Shown one piece after another: positions 16,099 through 25,722 of a DNA stretch of 64,000 nt (positions are counted from its first letter, which is position 1; each line of letters begins with the position of its first letter). This DNA is from Mycolicibacterium aubagnense (GTDB taxonomy: Bacteria > Actinomycetota > Actinomycetes > Mycobacteriales > Mycobacteriaceae): NCBI RefSeq assembly GCF_010730955.1, contig NZ_AP022577.1, positions 4,278,001 to 4,342,000 on the forward strand. The letters run 5' to 3'. The notes under the pieces were generated by a model. The model saw only the letters and a program-made list of their open reading frames with translations. It was not told the origin of the DNA and did no database searches. The position numbers and the translations under genes are program-made.

Positions 16099-17229
16099 AT
16101 GACGACCGAACGCATCGCCGACCACGTCAAGTTCGCCTACTGGGTGCCCAACGTCAGCGGCGGCCTCGTGACCAGCGACATCGAACAACGCACCGACTGG
16201 AACTACGAATACAACAAGAAACTCGCGCAGACCGCCGAGAACAACGGCTTCGAGTACGCCCTCAGCCAGGTGCGGTACGAGGCCAGTTACGGCGCCGAAT
16301 ACCAGCACGAGTCAACGAGTTTCAGCCTCGCGCTACTGCTTGCCACCGAACGGCTCAAGGTCATCGCGGCCGTGCATCCGGGGCTGTGGCAGCCGGCCGT
16401 GCTCGCCAAGCTGGGCGCGACGGCCGACCACCTGTCCAATGGCCGCTTCGCCGTCAACGTCGTCTCCGGTTGGTTCAAGGACGAATTCACCCATCTGGGG
16501 GAGCCTTGGCTGGAGCATGACGAGCGGTACCGGCGCAGCGCCGAATTCCTCCAGGTACTGCGCAAGATCTGGACCGAAGACGACGTGGACTTCCGCGGCG
16601 ACTTCTATCGCATCCATGACTTCACGCTGAAGCCGAAACCGCTCAACACGCCGGATCGTCCCAACCCGGAGCTGTTCCAGGGCGGCAACTCGAGCGCGGC
16701 GCGCCGCAACGGTGGTTATTACGCCGACTGGTACTTCTCCAACGGCAAGGACTTCGACGGTGTGACCGAACAAGTCGTCGACGTTCGCGACCACGCCCGC
16801 CAGGTTGCCCGCGAAGTCCGCTTCGGGCTGAACGGCTTCATCATTGCCCGCGACACCGAAAAGGAAGCGAAAGAGACGCTCAAGGAGATCGTCGCGAAGG
16901 CGAACCGGCCGGCGGTCGAAGGGTTCCGACAGGCGGTGCAGCAGGCCGGCAACGCCACCGGCGACAAGAAGGGCATGTGGGCGGACTCGAGCTTCGAGGA
17001 CCTGGTGCAGTACAACGATGGTTTTCGTACCAAATTGATCGGAACCCCGGAACAGATCGCCGAACGGATTGCTGCCTACCGCAAACGGGGCGTCGATCTG
17101 ATCCTCGGTGGCTTCCTTCATTTCCAGGAAGAAATCGAGTACTTCGGCGCCAAGGTGCTGCCGTTGGTCCGGGAAATCGAGGCAGCCGAACAAGACGCGG
17201 CGCAGGGGCCCATCCGCGTCCCCGCGTGA
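16099..17229 (+). CDS. sfnG: FMNH2-dependent dimethyl sulfone monooxygenase-like protein (SfnG)
   Basis: This 376-residue luciferase-like flavin monooxygenase shares long runs with SfnG: KFAYWVPNVSGGLV, DIEQRTDWNYEYN, FEYALSQVRYEASYGAE, VNVVSGWFKDEF and WLEHDERYRRS. SfnG converts dimethyl sulfone to methanesulfinate using FMNH2, which lets cells take sulfur from organosulfur compounds. No flavin reductase or desulfonation gene is beside it, so reduced flavin must come from elsewhere. ATG 16099 is the first in-frame start. The 185-bp divergent spacer (15914-16098) holds the promoter; a TTGACA lies too close to the start to be its -35 box. Confidence 0.88.
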   Translation: MTTERIADHVKFAYWVPNVSGGLVTSDIEQRTDWNYEYNKKLAQTAENNGFEYALSQVRYEASYGAEYQHESTSFSLALLLATERLKVIAAVHPGLWQPAVLAKLGATADHLSNGRFAVNVVSGWFKDEFTHLGEPWLEHDERYRRSAEFLQVLRKIWTEDDVDFRGDFYRIHDFTLKPKPLNTPDRPNPELFQGGNSSAARRNGGYYADWYFSNGKDFDGVTEQVVDVRDHARQVAREVRFGLNGFIIARDTEKEAKETLKEIVAKANRPAVEGFRQAVQQAGNATGDKKGMWADSSFEDLVQYNDGFRTKLIGTPEQIAERIAAYRKRGVDLILGGFLHFQEEIEYFGAKVLPLVREIEAAEQDAAQGPIRVPA

Positions 17230-17358
17230 CGCGCCGGAGAGTTTGCTCGCGGCTGTCGCGGCCGGTCAGGACAATGCTTTGCGGGTCCAACTGATGCCGG
17301 GCACCCTCAGTGAAGTGCGCTAGCGTGGTTGGTCGAGTCGAGCAGTACAGGAGACGTC

Positions 17359-18312
17359 ATGACGTACCAGCCCGGTAACTCCGGCTATCCGCCCGCCCAG
17401 CAGCCCAGCCAGTACAGCAACCAGTACGCCGGGCCGACCCAGCAGTTCAATCGTCTGCCCGAGCAGATCCCGGCTGCGCCCGCTGCGCCGGCCGGCCCGA
17501 GCAAACTGCCTGAGTACCTGACCACCGCGGTCGCGGCGCTCGGCCTACTCATCTTCGGCTTCAACTTCGCGCCCCAGCTGGGTGCGGGAGGCCTGGATGC
17601 AGGCACCGGCAGCATCCTGACCCAGGCGCCGAGCGTGGTCGCCGTGCTGGCCGCGCTGCTCGCCGGTGTGAGCCTGCTGCCCAAGCAGAAGAGCTTCAAG
17701 TCGTGGGTCGCCATCCTCGCGGTGCTGGCCCTGCTGCTGGTGATCAACGAGATCGTGCAGGCGCCCAATGGCGTGGAGGTCGAGTGGGGCCTCTACACCG
17801 TGCTGGTGCTGTCGGTTCTGCAGGCAGGTAGCGCCGTGGCGGCGCTGCTGCTGGACGCCGGCGTCATCCAGCCTCCGGCGCCGCGCCCGCAGCCCGATCC
17901 GTACAACTACGGCGGACCGGCACAGGGCTACAACCCGCAGGCGCAGTACTACGGCCAGCAGCCGCAGCAGCAGTACGGCCAGCAGACCGGCCAGCACTTC
18001 GGCCAGCAGGGTGGTTACCAGCCGCAGGCTCAGAACGGGCCGATCGGCGGCTACACCGGTCAGCAGGGCACGCCGCAGCACGGTGCCGACTCCGGTCCGC
18101 CGACCCCTCCGACCGGGTTCCCCGCGTTCGGTCAGCCGCAGCAGTCGGCCGGCCAGTCGTCGGCCCCGCAGCAGTCGGCCGGCCCGGCGTCTTCGGCCTC
18201 TGAGGCGGTAGTCGGATCGTCGTCGTACACCTCGACGCCGAGCGTTCCGGGCGTCACGGGATCCGGCTCTGAGCCGACAACGACTTTCCAGCAACCCCCG
18301 GCTCCGCAGTAA
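17359..18312 (+). CDS. DUF5336 four-TM protein, Rv0954 (34-kDa antigen-like) family
   Basis: From ATG 17359, with CAGGAG 7-12 bp upstream, this is 317 residues. A short Pro/Gln/Tyr-rich cytosolic start is followed by four transmembrane segments (about residues 52-75, 80-100, 108-128 and 140-165) and a long Gln/Gly/Tyr/Pro-rich disordered C-terminal tail with GQQ repeats. Layout and position match Rv0954, which has been linked to the mycobacterial cell-division complex. It is followed by the DUF6350 gene 76 bp downstream, as in M. tuberculosis. The tail, rich in Gln, Tyr and Gly, could mediate protein interactions. Confidence 0.92.
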   Translation: MTYQPGNSGYPPAQQPSQYSNQYAGPTQQFNRLPEQIPAAPAAPAGPSKLPEYLTTAVAALGLLIFGFNFAPQLGAGGLDAGTGSILTQAPSVVAVLAALLAGVSLLPKQKSFKSWVAILAVLALLLVINEIVQAPNGVEVEWGLYTVLVLSVLQAGSAVAALLLDAGVIQPPAPRPQPDPYNYGGPAQGYNPQAQYYGQQPQQQYGQQTGQHFGQQGGYQPQAQNGPIGGYTGQQGTPQHGADSGPPTPPTGFPAFGQPQQSAGQSSAPQQSAGPASSASEAVVGSSSYTSTPSVPGVTGSGSEPTTTFQQPPAPQ

Positions 18313-18388
18313 TCGGGTCCGGCGTCGTCATAATCGCTAGGGCACTCGCGACAGGCGGGTGAAGACCTCGCGAGGAGTGACCCAGCTA

Positions 18389-19945
18389 GTGGATAACCGA
18401 CCAGTCGGTACGGGCCAGGCGCGCGACCTGCTTCGGGTTGCGTTCGGCCCGTCGGGCATCGCCCTGGCGATCATCGCTGCGCTGGTGCTGATCCAGCTGG
18501 TCATCGCCAACAGCGATCTGACCGGCGCGTTCGGCGCGATGGCCAGCATGTGGCTCGGCGTGCACGGCGTGCCGGTGTCCATCGGCGGTGCCGAACTCGG
18601 CGTGATGCCGCTGGCCCCACTGCTGGCCATGGTCTGGGGCACCGCCCGCACCACGGCGGCCGCGACGCGGCCGGGTGCGTCGTGGTTCGTGGTCCGGTGG
18701 ATCGTCGCGTCGGCGCTCGGTGGCCCTTTGCTGATCGCGGCGATTGCGCTCGCGGTGATCCACGACGCGTCGTCGGTGCTCACTGAGTTACAGACGCCCA
18801 GCGCGCTCCAAGCGTTCGGCTGCGTCCTGGCCGTGCATGCCTTCGGTGCGGCCTTCGGCGTCGGCTCGCGACTGCAGGGGCGACTGCTGACCGACGCCCA
18901 CCTGCCGTACTGGCTTCCCGAAGCGCTGCGCGCGGCATTGGCCGGGGTGCTGGCCCTGCTCGGCCTGTCGGGGCTGGTCGCGGTCGGCTCGATGGTCGTG
19001 CACTGGTCGACGATGCACGATCTCTTCGGGATCACCGATTCGGTGTTCGGCCAGCTCAGCCTGACCGTGCTGTCCGCGCTGTACATCCCGAACGTCATGG
19101 TCGGAGCGGCGGCGGTGGCCGTCGGCTCGAGCGTGCACGTCGGGCTGGCGACGTTCAGTTCGTTCACGGTGCTCGGCGGCGACGTTCCTGCCGTGCCGGT
19201 GCTGGCCGCGGTGCCGTCGCCTCCGCTCGGCCCGGTGTGGGTGGCGCTGCTGATCATCGCGGCAGCCTCGGCGGTGGCGGTGGGGCAGCAGTGCGCGCGG
19301 CGTCCGGCCCCATGGCCGATTGCGTTCGCCAAATTGGCGGTGGCATCGCTGCTCGCTGCAGTGATGATGGTCGTGCTGGCGATCGCGGGCAGTGGTCGCC
19401 TCGGTAACTTCGGTGAGCTCGGCGTGGACCAGACGACGTTCGGGCCTGCGGTGTTCCTGTGGTTCGTGTCGATCGGCGGCCTCACGGTGACCATGGCCGG
19501 TGGACTGACACGTCGGCCTGAGCGGCCGGCGCCCGTCGCACCTCTGGACGACGAACAGCATGGCGAGGAACCGGGCGCGGCCGGTGTCGTCGAGGACGAC
19601 GAACCCATTACCGAGACCCTGTTCGGCGACGTGCCGGCAGCAGCCATGGACGTGGATGACGATTCACACTTCGCCGGTGGCCCGGCGTTCGAACAGGCTG
19701 CGGAGCCGGCCCCCGTGCCTGAGCCCGAGCCGGCCCCCGTGCCTGAGCCCGAGCCTGCCCCCGCGCCTGAGCCCGTGACGAAACCCGCCGAACCCCGCCG
19801 GCCGGCGCGTCCCGAACCCGACATGACCCCGGCGCCGGCGGAGGCGTATCAGTCCGGCACGACCGATCGCATCGGCGAACACGTCGCCTTCGACCCCGAC
19901 GAGGACCCTGAGGCGCATTTCGTCGTCGACGACGACGGCCACTAG
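18389..19945 (+). CDS. DUF6350 polytopic membrane protein (Rv0955-like)
   Basis: GTG 18389 is preferred (518 aa, VDNRPVG) because GAGGAG lies 11 bp upstream; in-frame GTGs at 18359 and 18377 are alternatives. About 10-12 transmembrane helices fill residues 20-390, and the C-terminal ~130 residues are acidic and Pro-rich, with an EPAPVPEPEP repeat near 430-460. Sequence blocks such as SNSDLTGA-like, HDASSVLTELQTPSALQAF and NVMVGAAAVAVGSS match Rv0955 closely. The function is unknown. It lies between the Rv0954-like gene and purN, 9 bp before purN, as in M. tuberculosis, so it may share a transcript with the purine genes. Confidence 0.92.
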   Translation: MDNRPVGTGQARDLLRVAFGPSGIALAIIAALVLIQLVIANSDLTGAFGAMASMWLGVHGVPVSIGGAELGVMPLAPLLAMVWGTARTTAAATRPGASWFVVRWIVASALGGPLLIAAIALAVIHDASSVLTELQTPSALQAFGCVLAVHAFGAAFGVGSRLQGRLLTDAHLPYWLPEALRAALAGVLALLGLSGLVAVGSMVVHWSTMHDLFGITDSVFGQLSLTVLSALYIPNVMVGAAAVAVGSSVHVGLATFSSFTVLGGDVPAVPVLAAVPSPPLGPVWVALLIIAAASAVAVGQQCARRPAPWPIAFAKLAVASLLAAVMMVVLAIAGSGRLGNFGELGVDQTTFGPAVFLWFVSIGGLTVTMAGGLTRRPERPAPVAPLDDEQHGEEPGAAGVVEDDEPITETLFGDVPAAAMDVDDDSHFAGGPAFEQAAEPAPVPEPEPAPVPEPEPAPAPEPVTKPAEPRRPARPEPDMTPAPAEAYQSGTTDRIGEHVAFDPDEDPEAHFVVDDDGH

Positions 19946-19954
19946 GCTGCTTAC

Positions 19955-20605
19955 GTGCAGCAACCGCTCCGTGTGCCCCCGACTGCGCCGGCGCGGCTCG
20001 TCGTTCTGGCGTCGGGGACCGGCTCGCTGCTCGAATCACTGCTGGCAGCGGCCGTCGGAGACTACCCGGCGCGCGTCGTGGCGGTCGGAACGGACCGCGA
20101 TTGCCGGGCGCTGGAGATCGGCGCTGCCGCGGGCGCGGCGACGTTCACGACCCAGCTGCGCGACCACGCCGACCGGGCCGCCTGGGACGTCGCACTGACC
20201 GAAGCGGTCGCAGCCCACGAGCCGGACCTGGTGGTCTCGGCGGGCTTCATGAAGATTCTGGGGCCGACGTTTCTCGCGCGCTTCCAGGGCCGGGTGCTGA
20301 ACACCCATCCCGCGCTGCTGCCGTCGTTTCCCGGGGCGCACGCGGTGTCCGAGGCCCTCGCGTACGGGGTGCGGGTCACCGGCAGCACGGTGCACCTGGT
20401 GGATGCCGGTACGGATACGGGGCCGATTCTGGCGCAGGAGCCGGTGGCGGTACTCGACGGCGACGACGAATCGTCGCTGCACGAACGGATCAAGGTCGTC
20501 GAGCGACGACTGTTGGTGGATGTGATCGCCGCGGTGGCCCTCCGCGGTGTGACGTGGAGTGGGCGAAAGGCGGCCATCGGGTGCCGCGGAGGTGAGGAGC
20601 AATAG
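19955..20605 (+). CDS. purN: Phosphoribosylglycinamide formyltransferase
   Basis: This 216-residue PurN transfers a formyl group from 10-formyl-THF to GAR in step 3 of purine synthesis. The N-terminal nucleotide loop LASGTGS, the catalytic [12 protein letters not shown] block (Asn and His) and the Asp in [10 protein letters not shown] are all present. It starts at GTG 19955, 9 bp after the previous stop. purH begins one base after its stop, so both are translated from one mRNA. The last ~10 residues (GCRGGEEQ) are encoded over the ribosome site of purH. Confidence 0.97.
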   Translation: MQQPLRVPPTAPARLVVLASGTGSLLESLLAAAVGDYPARVVAVGTDRDCRALEIGAAAGAATFTTQLRDHADRAAWDVALTEAVAAHEPDLVVSAGFMKILGPTFLARFQGRVLNTHPALLPSFPGAHAVSEALAYGVRVTGSTVHLVDAGTDTGPILAQEPVAVLDGDDESSLHERIKVVERRLLVDVIAAVALRGVTWSGRKAAIGCRGGEEQ

Positions 20606-20606
20606 G

Positions 20607-22175
20607 ATGACGCGACGACCTATTCGGCGTGCGCTGATCAGCGTGTACGACAAGACCGGCCTGCCGGAGCTGGCCCGCGGGCTGCACGCGGCCGGCGTGA
20701 TCCTGGTATCGACCGGCTCGACTGCGAAAACCATTGCTGCCGAGGGTATTCCGGTCACCCCCGTGGAAGAGGTCACCGGTTTCCCGGAGGTCCTGGACGG
20801 CCGGGTCAAGACGCTGCATCCGCGCGTGCACGCCGGCCTGCTGGCCGACACCCGCAAGGCCGAGCACCTGGCCGCACTGGACGAGCTCGGGGTCGAAGCG
20901 TTCGAACTCGTTGTGGTGAACCTGTACCCGTTCACGCAGACCGTGGCGTCGGGTGCATCCGAGGACGAGTGCGTCGAGCAGATCGACATCGGTGGCCCGT
21001 CGATGGTGCGTGCCGCGGCGAAGAACCACCCGAGCGTCGCGGTTGTGGTGGACCCGCTGGGTTACGACGGTGTGCTGGCCGCAGTCCGGGCCGGAGGATT
21101 CACGCTCGAAGAGCGAAAGAAGTTGGCGTCGCTGGCTTTCCGGCACACCGCCGAGTACGACGTGGCTGTGGCGTCCTGGATGGGGTCGGTGCTGGTGCCC
21201 GGTGACGACGAGGCGTCCGCCGCCGGCATGCCGGCCTGGCTCGGTTCGACCTGGCGTCGCAGTGATGTGCTGCGCTACGGCGAGAACCCGCACCAGAAGG
21301 CCGCGCTCTACAGCGACGACGCCGGCTGGCCGGGTCTGGCTCAGGCCGAGCAGCTGCACGGAAAAGAGATGTCCTACAACAACTACACCGACGCTGACGC
21401 GGCATGGCGGGCAGCGTTCGACCACGAGGACATCTGCGTGGCCATCATCAAGCACGCCAACCCGTGCGGTATTGCGGTGTCGTCGATCTCGGTGGCCGAC
21501 GCGCACCGCAAGGCGCACGAGTGCGACCCGCTGAGCGCGTTCGGTGGCGTCATCGCGGCCAACACGGCAGTGACCGAGGAGATGGCCGAGACCGTCGCGG
21601 ACATCTTCACCGAGGTGATCGTCGCCCCTGCCTTCGAGCCGGGTGCCGTCGAAATCCTGAGCCGCAAGAAGAACATTCGCATCCTGGTGGCCAGCGAACC
21701 GCAGCCCGGTGGCACCGAGTTCCGTCAGGTCAGCGGTGGCCTGCTGGTGCAGCAGCGCGACGCGCTGGACGCCGCCGGCGACGACCCGGCGAACTGGACC
21801 CTGGCGACCGGTACACCGGCCAACCCGGAGACGTTGGCCGACTTGGTGTTTGCCTGGCGCGCGTGCCGTGCGGTGAAGTCGAACGCGATCGTCGTCGCCG
21901 CCAACGGCGCCACGGTCGGTGTCGGTATGGGTCAGGTGAACCGGGTCGACGCGGCCCGGCTCGCAGTCGAGCGGGGCGGTGACCGGGTTCGCGGCGCTGT
22001 CGCTGCCTCTGATGCCTTCTTCCCGTTCCCGGACGGCCTGGAGACCCTGACCAACGCCGGCGTGAAAGCCATTGTGCACCCGGGTGGTTCGGTCCGCGAT
22101 GACGAAGTGACCGCGGCGGCCGCTGCTGCGGGCATCACGCTGTACCTGACCGGCGCTCGGCACTTCGCCCACTAG
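20607..22175 (+). CDS. purH: AICAR transformylase / IMP cyclohydrolase
   Basis: This 522-residue bifunctional enzyme catalyses the last two steps of IMP synthesis. The N-terminal MGS-like cyclohydrolase domain ([24 protein letters not shown]) spans about 1-200, and the C-terminal transformylase domain carries the KHANPCG and SNAIVVA blocks with the catalytic Lys-His pair. ATG 20607 has GAGGTGAGGAG just upstream and begins 1 bp after the purN stop. The transcript ends at the hairpin 22192-22232, facing convergent mqo. Length matches the M. tuberculosis enzyme (Rv0957). Confidence 0.98.
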   Translation: MTRRPIRRALISVYDKTGLPELARGLHAAGVILVSTGSTAKTIAAEGIPVTPVEEVTGFPEVLDGRVKTLHPRVHAGLLADTRKAEHLAALDELGVEAFELVVVNLYPFTQTVASGASEDECVEQIDIGGPSMVRAAAKNHPSVAVVVDPLGYDGVLAAVRAGGFTLEERKKLASLAFRHTAEYDVAVASWMGSVLVPGDDEASAAGMPAWLGSTWRRSDVLRYGENPHQKAALYSDDAGWPGLAQAEQLHGKEMSYNNYTDADAAWRAAFDHEDICVAIIKHANPCGIAVSSISVADAHRKAHECDPLSAFGGVIAANTAVTEEMAETVADIFTEVIVAPAFEPGAVEILSRKKNIRILVASEPQPGGTEFRQVSGGLLVQQRDALDAAGDDPANWTLATGTPANPETLADLVFAWRACRAVKSNAIVVAANGATVGVGMGQVNRVDAARLAVERGGDRVRGAVAASDAFFPFPDGLETLTNAGVKAIVHPGGSVRDDEVTAAAAAAGITLYLTGARHFAH

Positions 22176-22191
22176 GTCTTGATTGGCTGTG

Positions 22192-22232
22192 TGGCCAGGT
22201 TTGCACGCGGATGTTTCGTGCGGACCTGGCCA
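22192..22232. terminator. Terminator between convergent purH and mqo
   Basis: TGGCCAGGT (22192-22200) pairs with ACCTGGCCA (22224-22232), and an inner GCACG/CGTGC pair lengthens the stem. TTTGG follows on the plus strand. It sits 17 bp after the purH stop and 8 bp from the mqo stop, so it may serve both. Confidence 0.8.
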
Positions 22233-22239
22233 TTTGGCG

Positions 22240-23658
22240 TCAGAGGCCCAGTCGTACCTCGGTATCGCGGTTGGCAACTGCGGTGTCCATGCGCACTTGC
22301 CAGGAGGTGGCCCAGCGCTCGGGGAAGCACCGCTGCAGCAGCTCGACCATGATCGGTACGGCGGTCGAGGCGCCCGGTGAGGCACCCAACAGCCCGGCGA
22401 TCGTGCCGTCGGCCGAGCAGACGAGCTCGGTTCCTGACCGCAGTGCACCGATGCGCTCGGCGTCCGGGGTGACGAGTTGGGCTCGTTGTCCCGCCGGCAC
22501 CAGCTCCCAGTCCTGAGGATCGGCGCCCGGGTAATACCGTTGCAGCTGCTTGATTTTCCCGCCGCGAGGGGTGAGCAATTCGCTGATCAGGTATCGCACC
22601 AACGGCAGGCTCTGTGCCGCGGCTGCGGCCAGCACGTGCAGGTTGTGCCACCGCAGCGTCGTGAAAAAGTCGGTGAGCTTGCCACCCTTGAGAAGCTTGG
22701 TGCTGAAGGTGGCATAGGGACCGAACATCAGGTAGTCCTCACCGCCGATCACCCGTTTGTCCAAGTGCGGCACCGACATCGGCGGGGCGCCTATCGCGGC
22801 CTGGCCGTAGACCTTGACCCGATGCTGGGAGACGACGTCGGGTCGCGAGCACCGGAGAAAGGCTGCGCCGACGGGCAGGACACCGTAGCCCCGGACTTCG
22901 GGCAGGTGTGCGCGCTGCAGCAGGCGTAGGGCGAAACCTCCGGCGCCGACGAACACGTGCCGCGCCCTCAGCTGAAATCTATTGCGCGAGTCTGTACGTC
23001 GACCACTGACGAGCCAGGTCCCGTCCGGGTTCTGGCGCAGTCGGTGCGCATCATGACCGAGCCGGACCTCGCCTCCGTTCGAGGTGATGATTCGGGCCAG
23101 TCCGCGGGTGAGCGCGCCGAAGTCGACATCGGTGCCTCCGGGGTGCCGGGTTGCCGCGACCGCTTGTTCGGAGTCGCGCCCGGCCATCACCAGCGGCGCC
23201 CAGCCGGCGATTGTCGTGGGATCATCGCTGAACACGAGATCGGCGAACAGCGGGTCGGCGCTGAGGGTTTCGAACCGCCGCCGTAGGTACGCCACGTCGT
23301 GGTCGCCGAACACCACATCCATGTGCGGCGTGCCATGGACGAACGTCGTCGGATCGAGCAGGTCCTGGTCGGCCAGGTGTGCCCACCATTGCCGGGACAG
23401 GTGGAATTGCTTCGCGATCGCGGCGGCCACCGAGCCGTCGGCTGGGTCGGGCATGTAGTTGAGCTCGCAATAGCCCGAGTGGCCTGTGCCGGCGTTGTTC
23501 CACGGTCCGCTGCTCTCGGTTGCGATGTCGGATGCTCGCTCGATCAACATGATTCGCCACTGCGGCTCCAACGTGCTGATCATGGCGCCGAGCGTGGCTG
23601 ACATGATGCCGCCACCGATGAGGAGAACGTCGGCGATGTCGGGTTCAGCGGTAGGCAT
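22240..23658 (-). CDS. mqo: Malate:quinone oxidoreductase
   Basis: This 472-residue membrane-associated FAD enzyme oxidises malate to oxaloacetate and passes electrons to quinone. The N-terminal dinucleotide loop VLLIGGGIMSATLG and the family hallmark NNAGTGHSGYCELNY are clear, and GGTDVDFGALTRGL and GGEDYLMFGPYATFS follow in order. ATG 23658 has AGGAG 6-10 bp upstream. It is about 20 residues shorter than typical Mqo because its N-terminus is compact; no domain is missing. The divergent LysR gene (84 bp away) is its likely regulator. This locus is not beside purH in M. tuberculosis, so it is an insertion relative to that order. Confidence 0.93.
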   Translation of the reverse strand: MPTAEPDIADVLLIGGGIMSATLGAMISTLEPQWRIMLIERASDIATESSGPWNNAGTGHSGYCELNYMPDPADGSVAAAIAKQFHLSRQWWAHLADQDLLDPTTFVHGTPHMDVVFGDHDVAYLRRRFETLSADPLFADLVFSDDPTTIAGWAPLVMAGRDSEQAVAATRHPGGTDVDFGALTRGLARIITSNGGEVRLGHDAHRLRQNPDGTWLVSGRRTDSRNRFQLRARHVFVGAGGFALRLLQRAHLPEVRGYGVLPVGAAFLRCSRPDVVSQHRVKVYGQAAIGAPPMSVPHLDKRVIGGEDYLMFGPYATFSTKLLKGGKLTDFFTTLRWHNLHVLAAAAAQSLPLVRYLISELLTPRGGKIKQLQRYYPGADPQDWELVPAGQRAQLVTPDAERIGALRSGTELVCSADGTIAGLLGASPGASTAVPIMVELLQRCFPERWATSWQVRMDTAVANRDTEVRLGL

Positions 23659-23742
23659 GGTTGCTCCTTGTCTCGTCGTACCCAGCATCGCTCCGCCAAG
23701 TTCAATCCGTCCAATGAATGTTTTGCCTATTACCATCCAAAT

Positions 23743-24636
23743 ATGGATCAATGGATGAGTCAGCTCGCGCCGCAACTGCGGGCGCTCGAGGAGCTTGATT
23801 CCCAAGACGGGCACATGACCCGCGCCGCCGACAGTCTGGGGATTCCGCAGTCGTCGATGAGTCGGCGTATTCATGCGTTGGAGAAGACACTGGGCGTCCG
23901 GTTGCTCACCCAGGAGGGCCGGACCGTACGTCTGACGCCGGCCGCAGTGCAGCTTGCCGGGCAGGCCCGGCGTCCGCTGCGTGAGCTGGAAGCGACCATC
24001 GAGACGATCGCAGGGGAAGCCGATCCCGAGCACGGCACCATCCGGTTCGGCTTTCCCTTGACCATGGGAGCCGGCGTGGTTCCCCGCCTGGTCACCGAAT
24101 TCCACCGGCGCGCACCGGGAATCCGGCTGCAGATCAAACAGGCTCACGGCAGCGAACTGGCCGCGGACCTCAAGGCCGGGACGCTCGATGTGGCAGTGGT
24201 CATTCCTCCGCCCGGCAATGTCGATCATGTGGTGATCGGCGGCCAACATATTCGGGTCGTGTTACCCGCCGCTCATCCGCTCGCCGCACGTCGTCGTCTC
24301 CGGTTGGACGAACTGCGAGACGAAACGTTCATTGCCAACCCGGCCAGCTATCACCTGCGGCAAGCGACTGAAATCTGGTGTCGTGATTCGGGTTTCACGC
24401 CGCACGTGCCGGTGGAGATCACCGAATTCTCGACGATCCGCGAGCTCGTCGGGCGGGGGATGGGTATTGCGCTGCTGCCGCACGATGAGCACACGTCGCG
24501 CAAGGTCCGGGAAATTCCGTTGATACCCAACACCTATCAGCGACAGATCGCACTTGCGTGGGCGTCGACCGCGGTCACTCCCGCGGCTCGGCGGCTGCTC
24601 ACCTTCCTGCGTGCTGAATGGTCGGCCGGTGCTTAG
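23743..24636 (+). CDS. LysR-family regulator divergent from mqo
   Basis: This 297-residue LysR protein has an N-terminal winged HTH (QDGHMTRAADSLGIPQSSMSRRIHALEKTLG, about residues 18-48) followed by a periplasmic-binding-like effector domain (IRFGFPLTMGAGVVPRL, HPLAARRRL). ATG 23743 is preferred; ATG 23755 is the alternative. Sharing an 84-bp divergent promoter region with mqo makes mqo its most likely target, the usual LysR arrangement. Its stop overlaps the convergent lipase stop by 4 bp. The effector is unknown. Confidence 0.9.
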   Translation: MDQWMSQLAPQLRALEELDSQDGHMTRAADSLGIPQSSMSRRIHALEKTLGVRLLTQEGRTVRLTPAAVQLAGQARRPLRELEATIETIAGEADPEHGTIRFGFPLTMGAGVVPRLVTEFHRRAPGIRLQIKQAHGSELAADLKAGTLDVAVVIPPPGNVDHVVIGGQHIRVVLPAAHPLAARRRLRLDELRDETFIANPASYHLRQATEIWCRDSGFTPHVPVEITEFSTIRELVGRGMGIALLPHDEHTSRKVREIPLIPNTYQRQIALAWASTAVTPAARRLLTFLRAEWSAGA

Positions 24637-25646
24637 GACGCGACCTCGCCGGACTGCTGCGTGGTGGCGTATGCGAAGAAGTCCACGATCTCGGCGACGG
24701 CCTTGCGGGCATCCGGGTTGACGTCGAAGCTCAGCTGGAACATGTGCATCGCCTTGTCCCAGACCTGAACCCATGCGAGAGCGCCGGCAGTGCGCAGCGC
24801 GTCGGCGAGCGCGAACGAGTCATTGCGCAGCATCTCGCTGTTGCCGACCTGAAGGAGCGTCGGTCCCAGGCCGTGCAGGTCGGCTTCGGTAGGCATCTCC
24901 GGCACCGGATGGGTGCCGTTCTTCGTCGCGAAGACGTCGTAGAGGTACTTCACCGCCATGAACGGGAACAGCACGTCGCGGTGTTCGAGCATCGCGTTGT
25001 ACTTCAGATTCATGTCGGACGACGTCAGCGGCGACAGCAGGATTTGGCCGGCAGGCACCTGCAGGCCCGCATCACGCACAGCGAGTGCGGTGCCGGTGGC
25101 GATCAGGCCGCCGGCGGAGTCGCCCGCGAACACGATCTTCTTCGCGTCGACGCCGGAGGCCAGCACCAGGCGGTAGGCGCACACGCCGTCGGCGATGGCG
25201 TCCTCGATCAGGGCCTGCGGTGCCAGTCGATAGCCCACGTTCAGGACCCGGGCGCCGGTCGCGGCAGAAAGCTTGCTGGCCCAGCGGCGGTGCGAGTTCA
25301 GGCCGAGGGTGATCAGCGCCGAACCGTGGAAGTAGATCATCACGCGATCGGAATCCTGTGCGCCGGGCGCGACGATCCATTCGGCGTCGCAGTCGTCCAA
25401 CGCGATCGGTGTCACCGTCGTGCCGGGCAGCGCGCGGAACGCGCGGAACGGCCCATCGATGATGTCGTAGCGGCCTCGCTGGACCAGGTTGGGATGGAAC
25501 CGGTTGACGACCATGCCAATGAGCGTGAGCAGGGCGATTACCGGGCGGACGAACACCGCGGTCAGCCCGCCGAGCAGTCGGCTCTGCCACGCGGCGGGGC
25601 CGAACTCGAGGTCGGTGGGGCGGTGAGTCCAGTCGAGCGAGTTCAC
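24633..25646 (-). CDS. Alpha/beta hydrolase of the hormone-sensitive lipase family
   Basis: From GTG 25646 this is 337 residues. Around residue 105 it has an oxyanion block YFHGSAL in place of the canonical HGGG, then the nucleophile elbow GDSAGG (S177). The acid is in the later LQVGNSEML region and the His in the C-terminal KAMHMFQL. A hydrophobic stretch near residues 30-48 (VFVRPVIALLTLIGMVV) may be a membrane anchor. It resembles mycobacterial Lip esterases acting on short to medium acyl esters. The gene ends convergently with the LysR regulator, overlapping 4 bp. It is 76 bp from the divergent MoxR gene. Confidence 0.87.
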   Translation of the reverse strand: MNSLDWTHRPTDLEFGPAAWQSRLLGGLTAVFVRPVIALLTLIGMVVNRFHPNLVQRGRYDIIDGPFRAFRALPGTTVTPIALDDCDAEWIVAPGAQDSDRVMIYFHGSALITLGLNSHRRWASKLSAATGARVLNVGYRLAPQALIEDAIADGVCAYRLVLASGVDAKKIVFAGDSAGGLIATGTALAVRDAGLQVPAGQILLSPLTSSDMNLKYNAMLEHRDVLFPFMAVKYLYDVFATKNGTHPVPEMPTEADLHGLGPTLLQVGNSEMLRNDSFALADALRTAGALAWVQVWDKAMHMFQLSFDVNPDARKAVAEIVDFFAYATTQQSGEVAS

Positions 25647-25722
25647 GATACCGAGGGTACTGGGTAAAGCTCCAGAGCCCAAGGTGCTGCCGGTCACGAA
25701 GCACCGTCGTAGCGTGGAGGTC

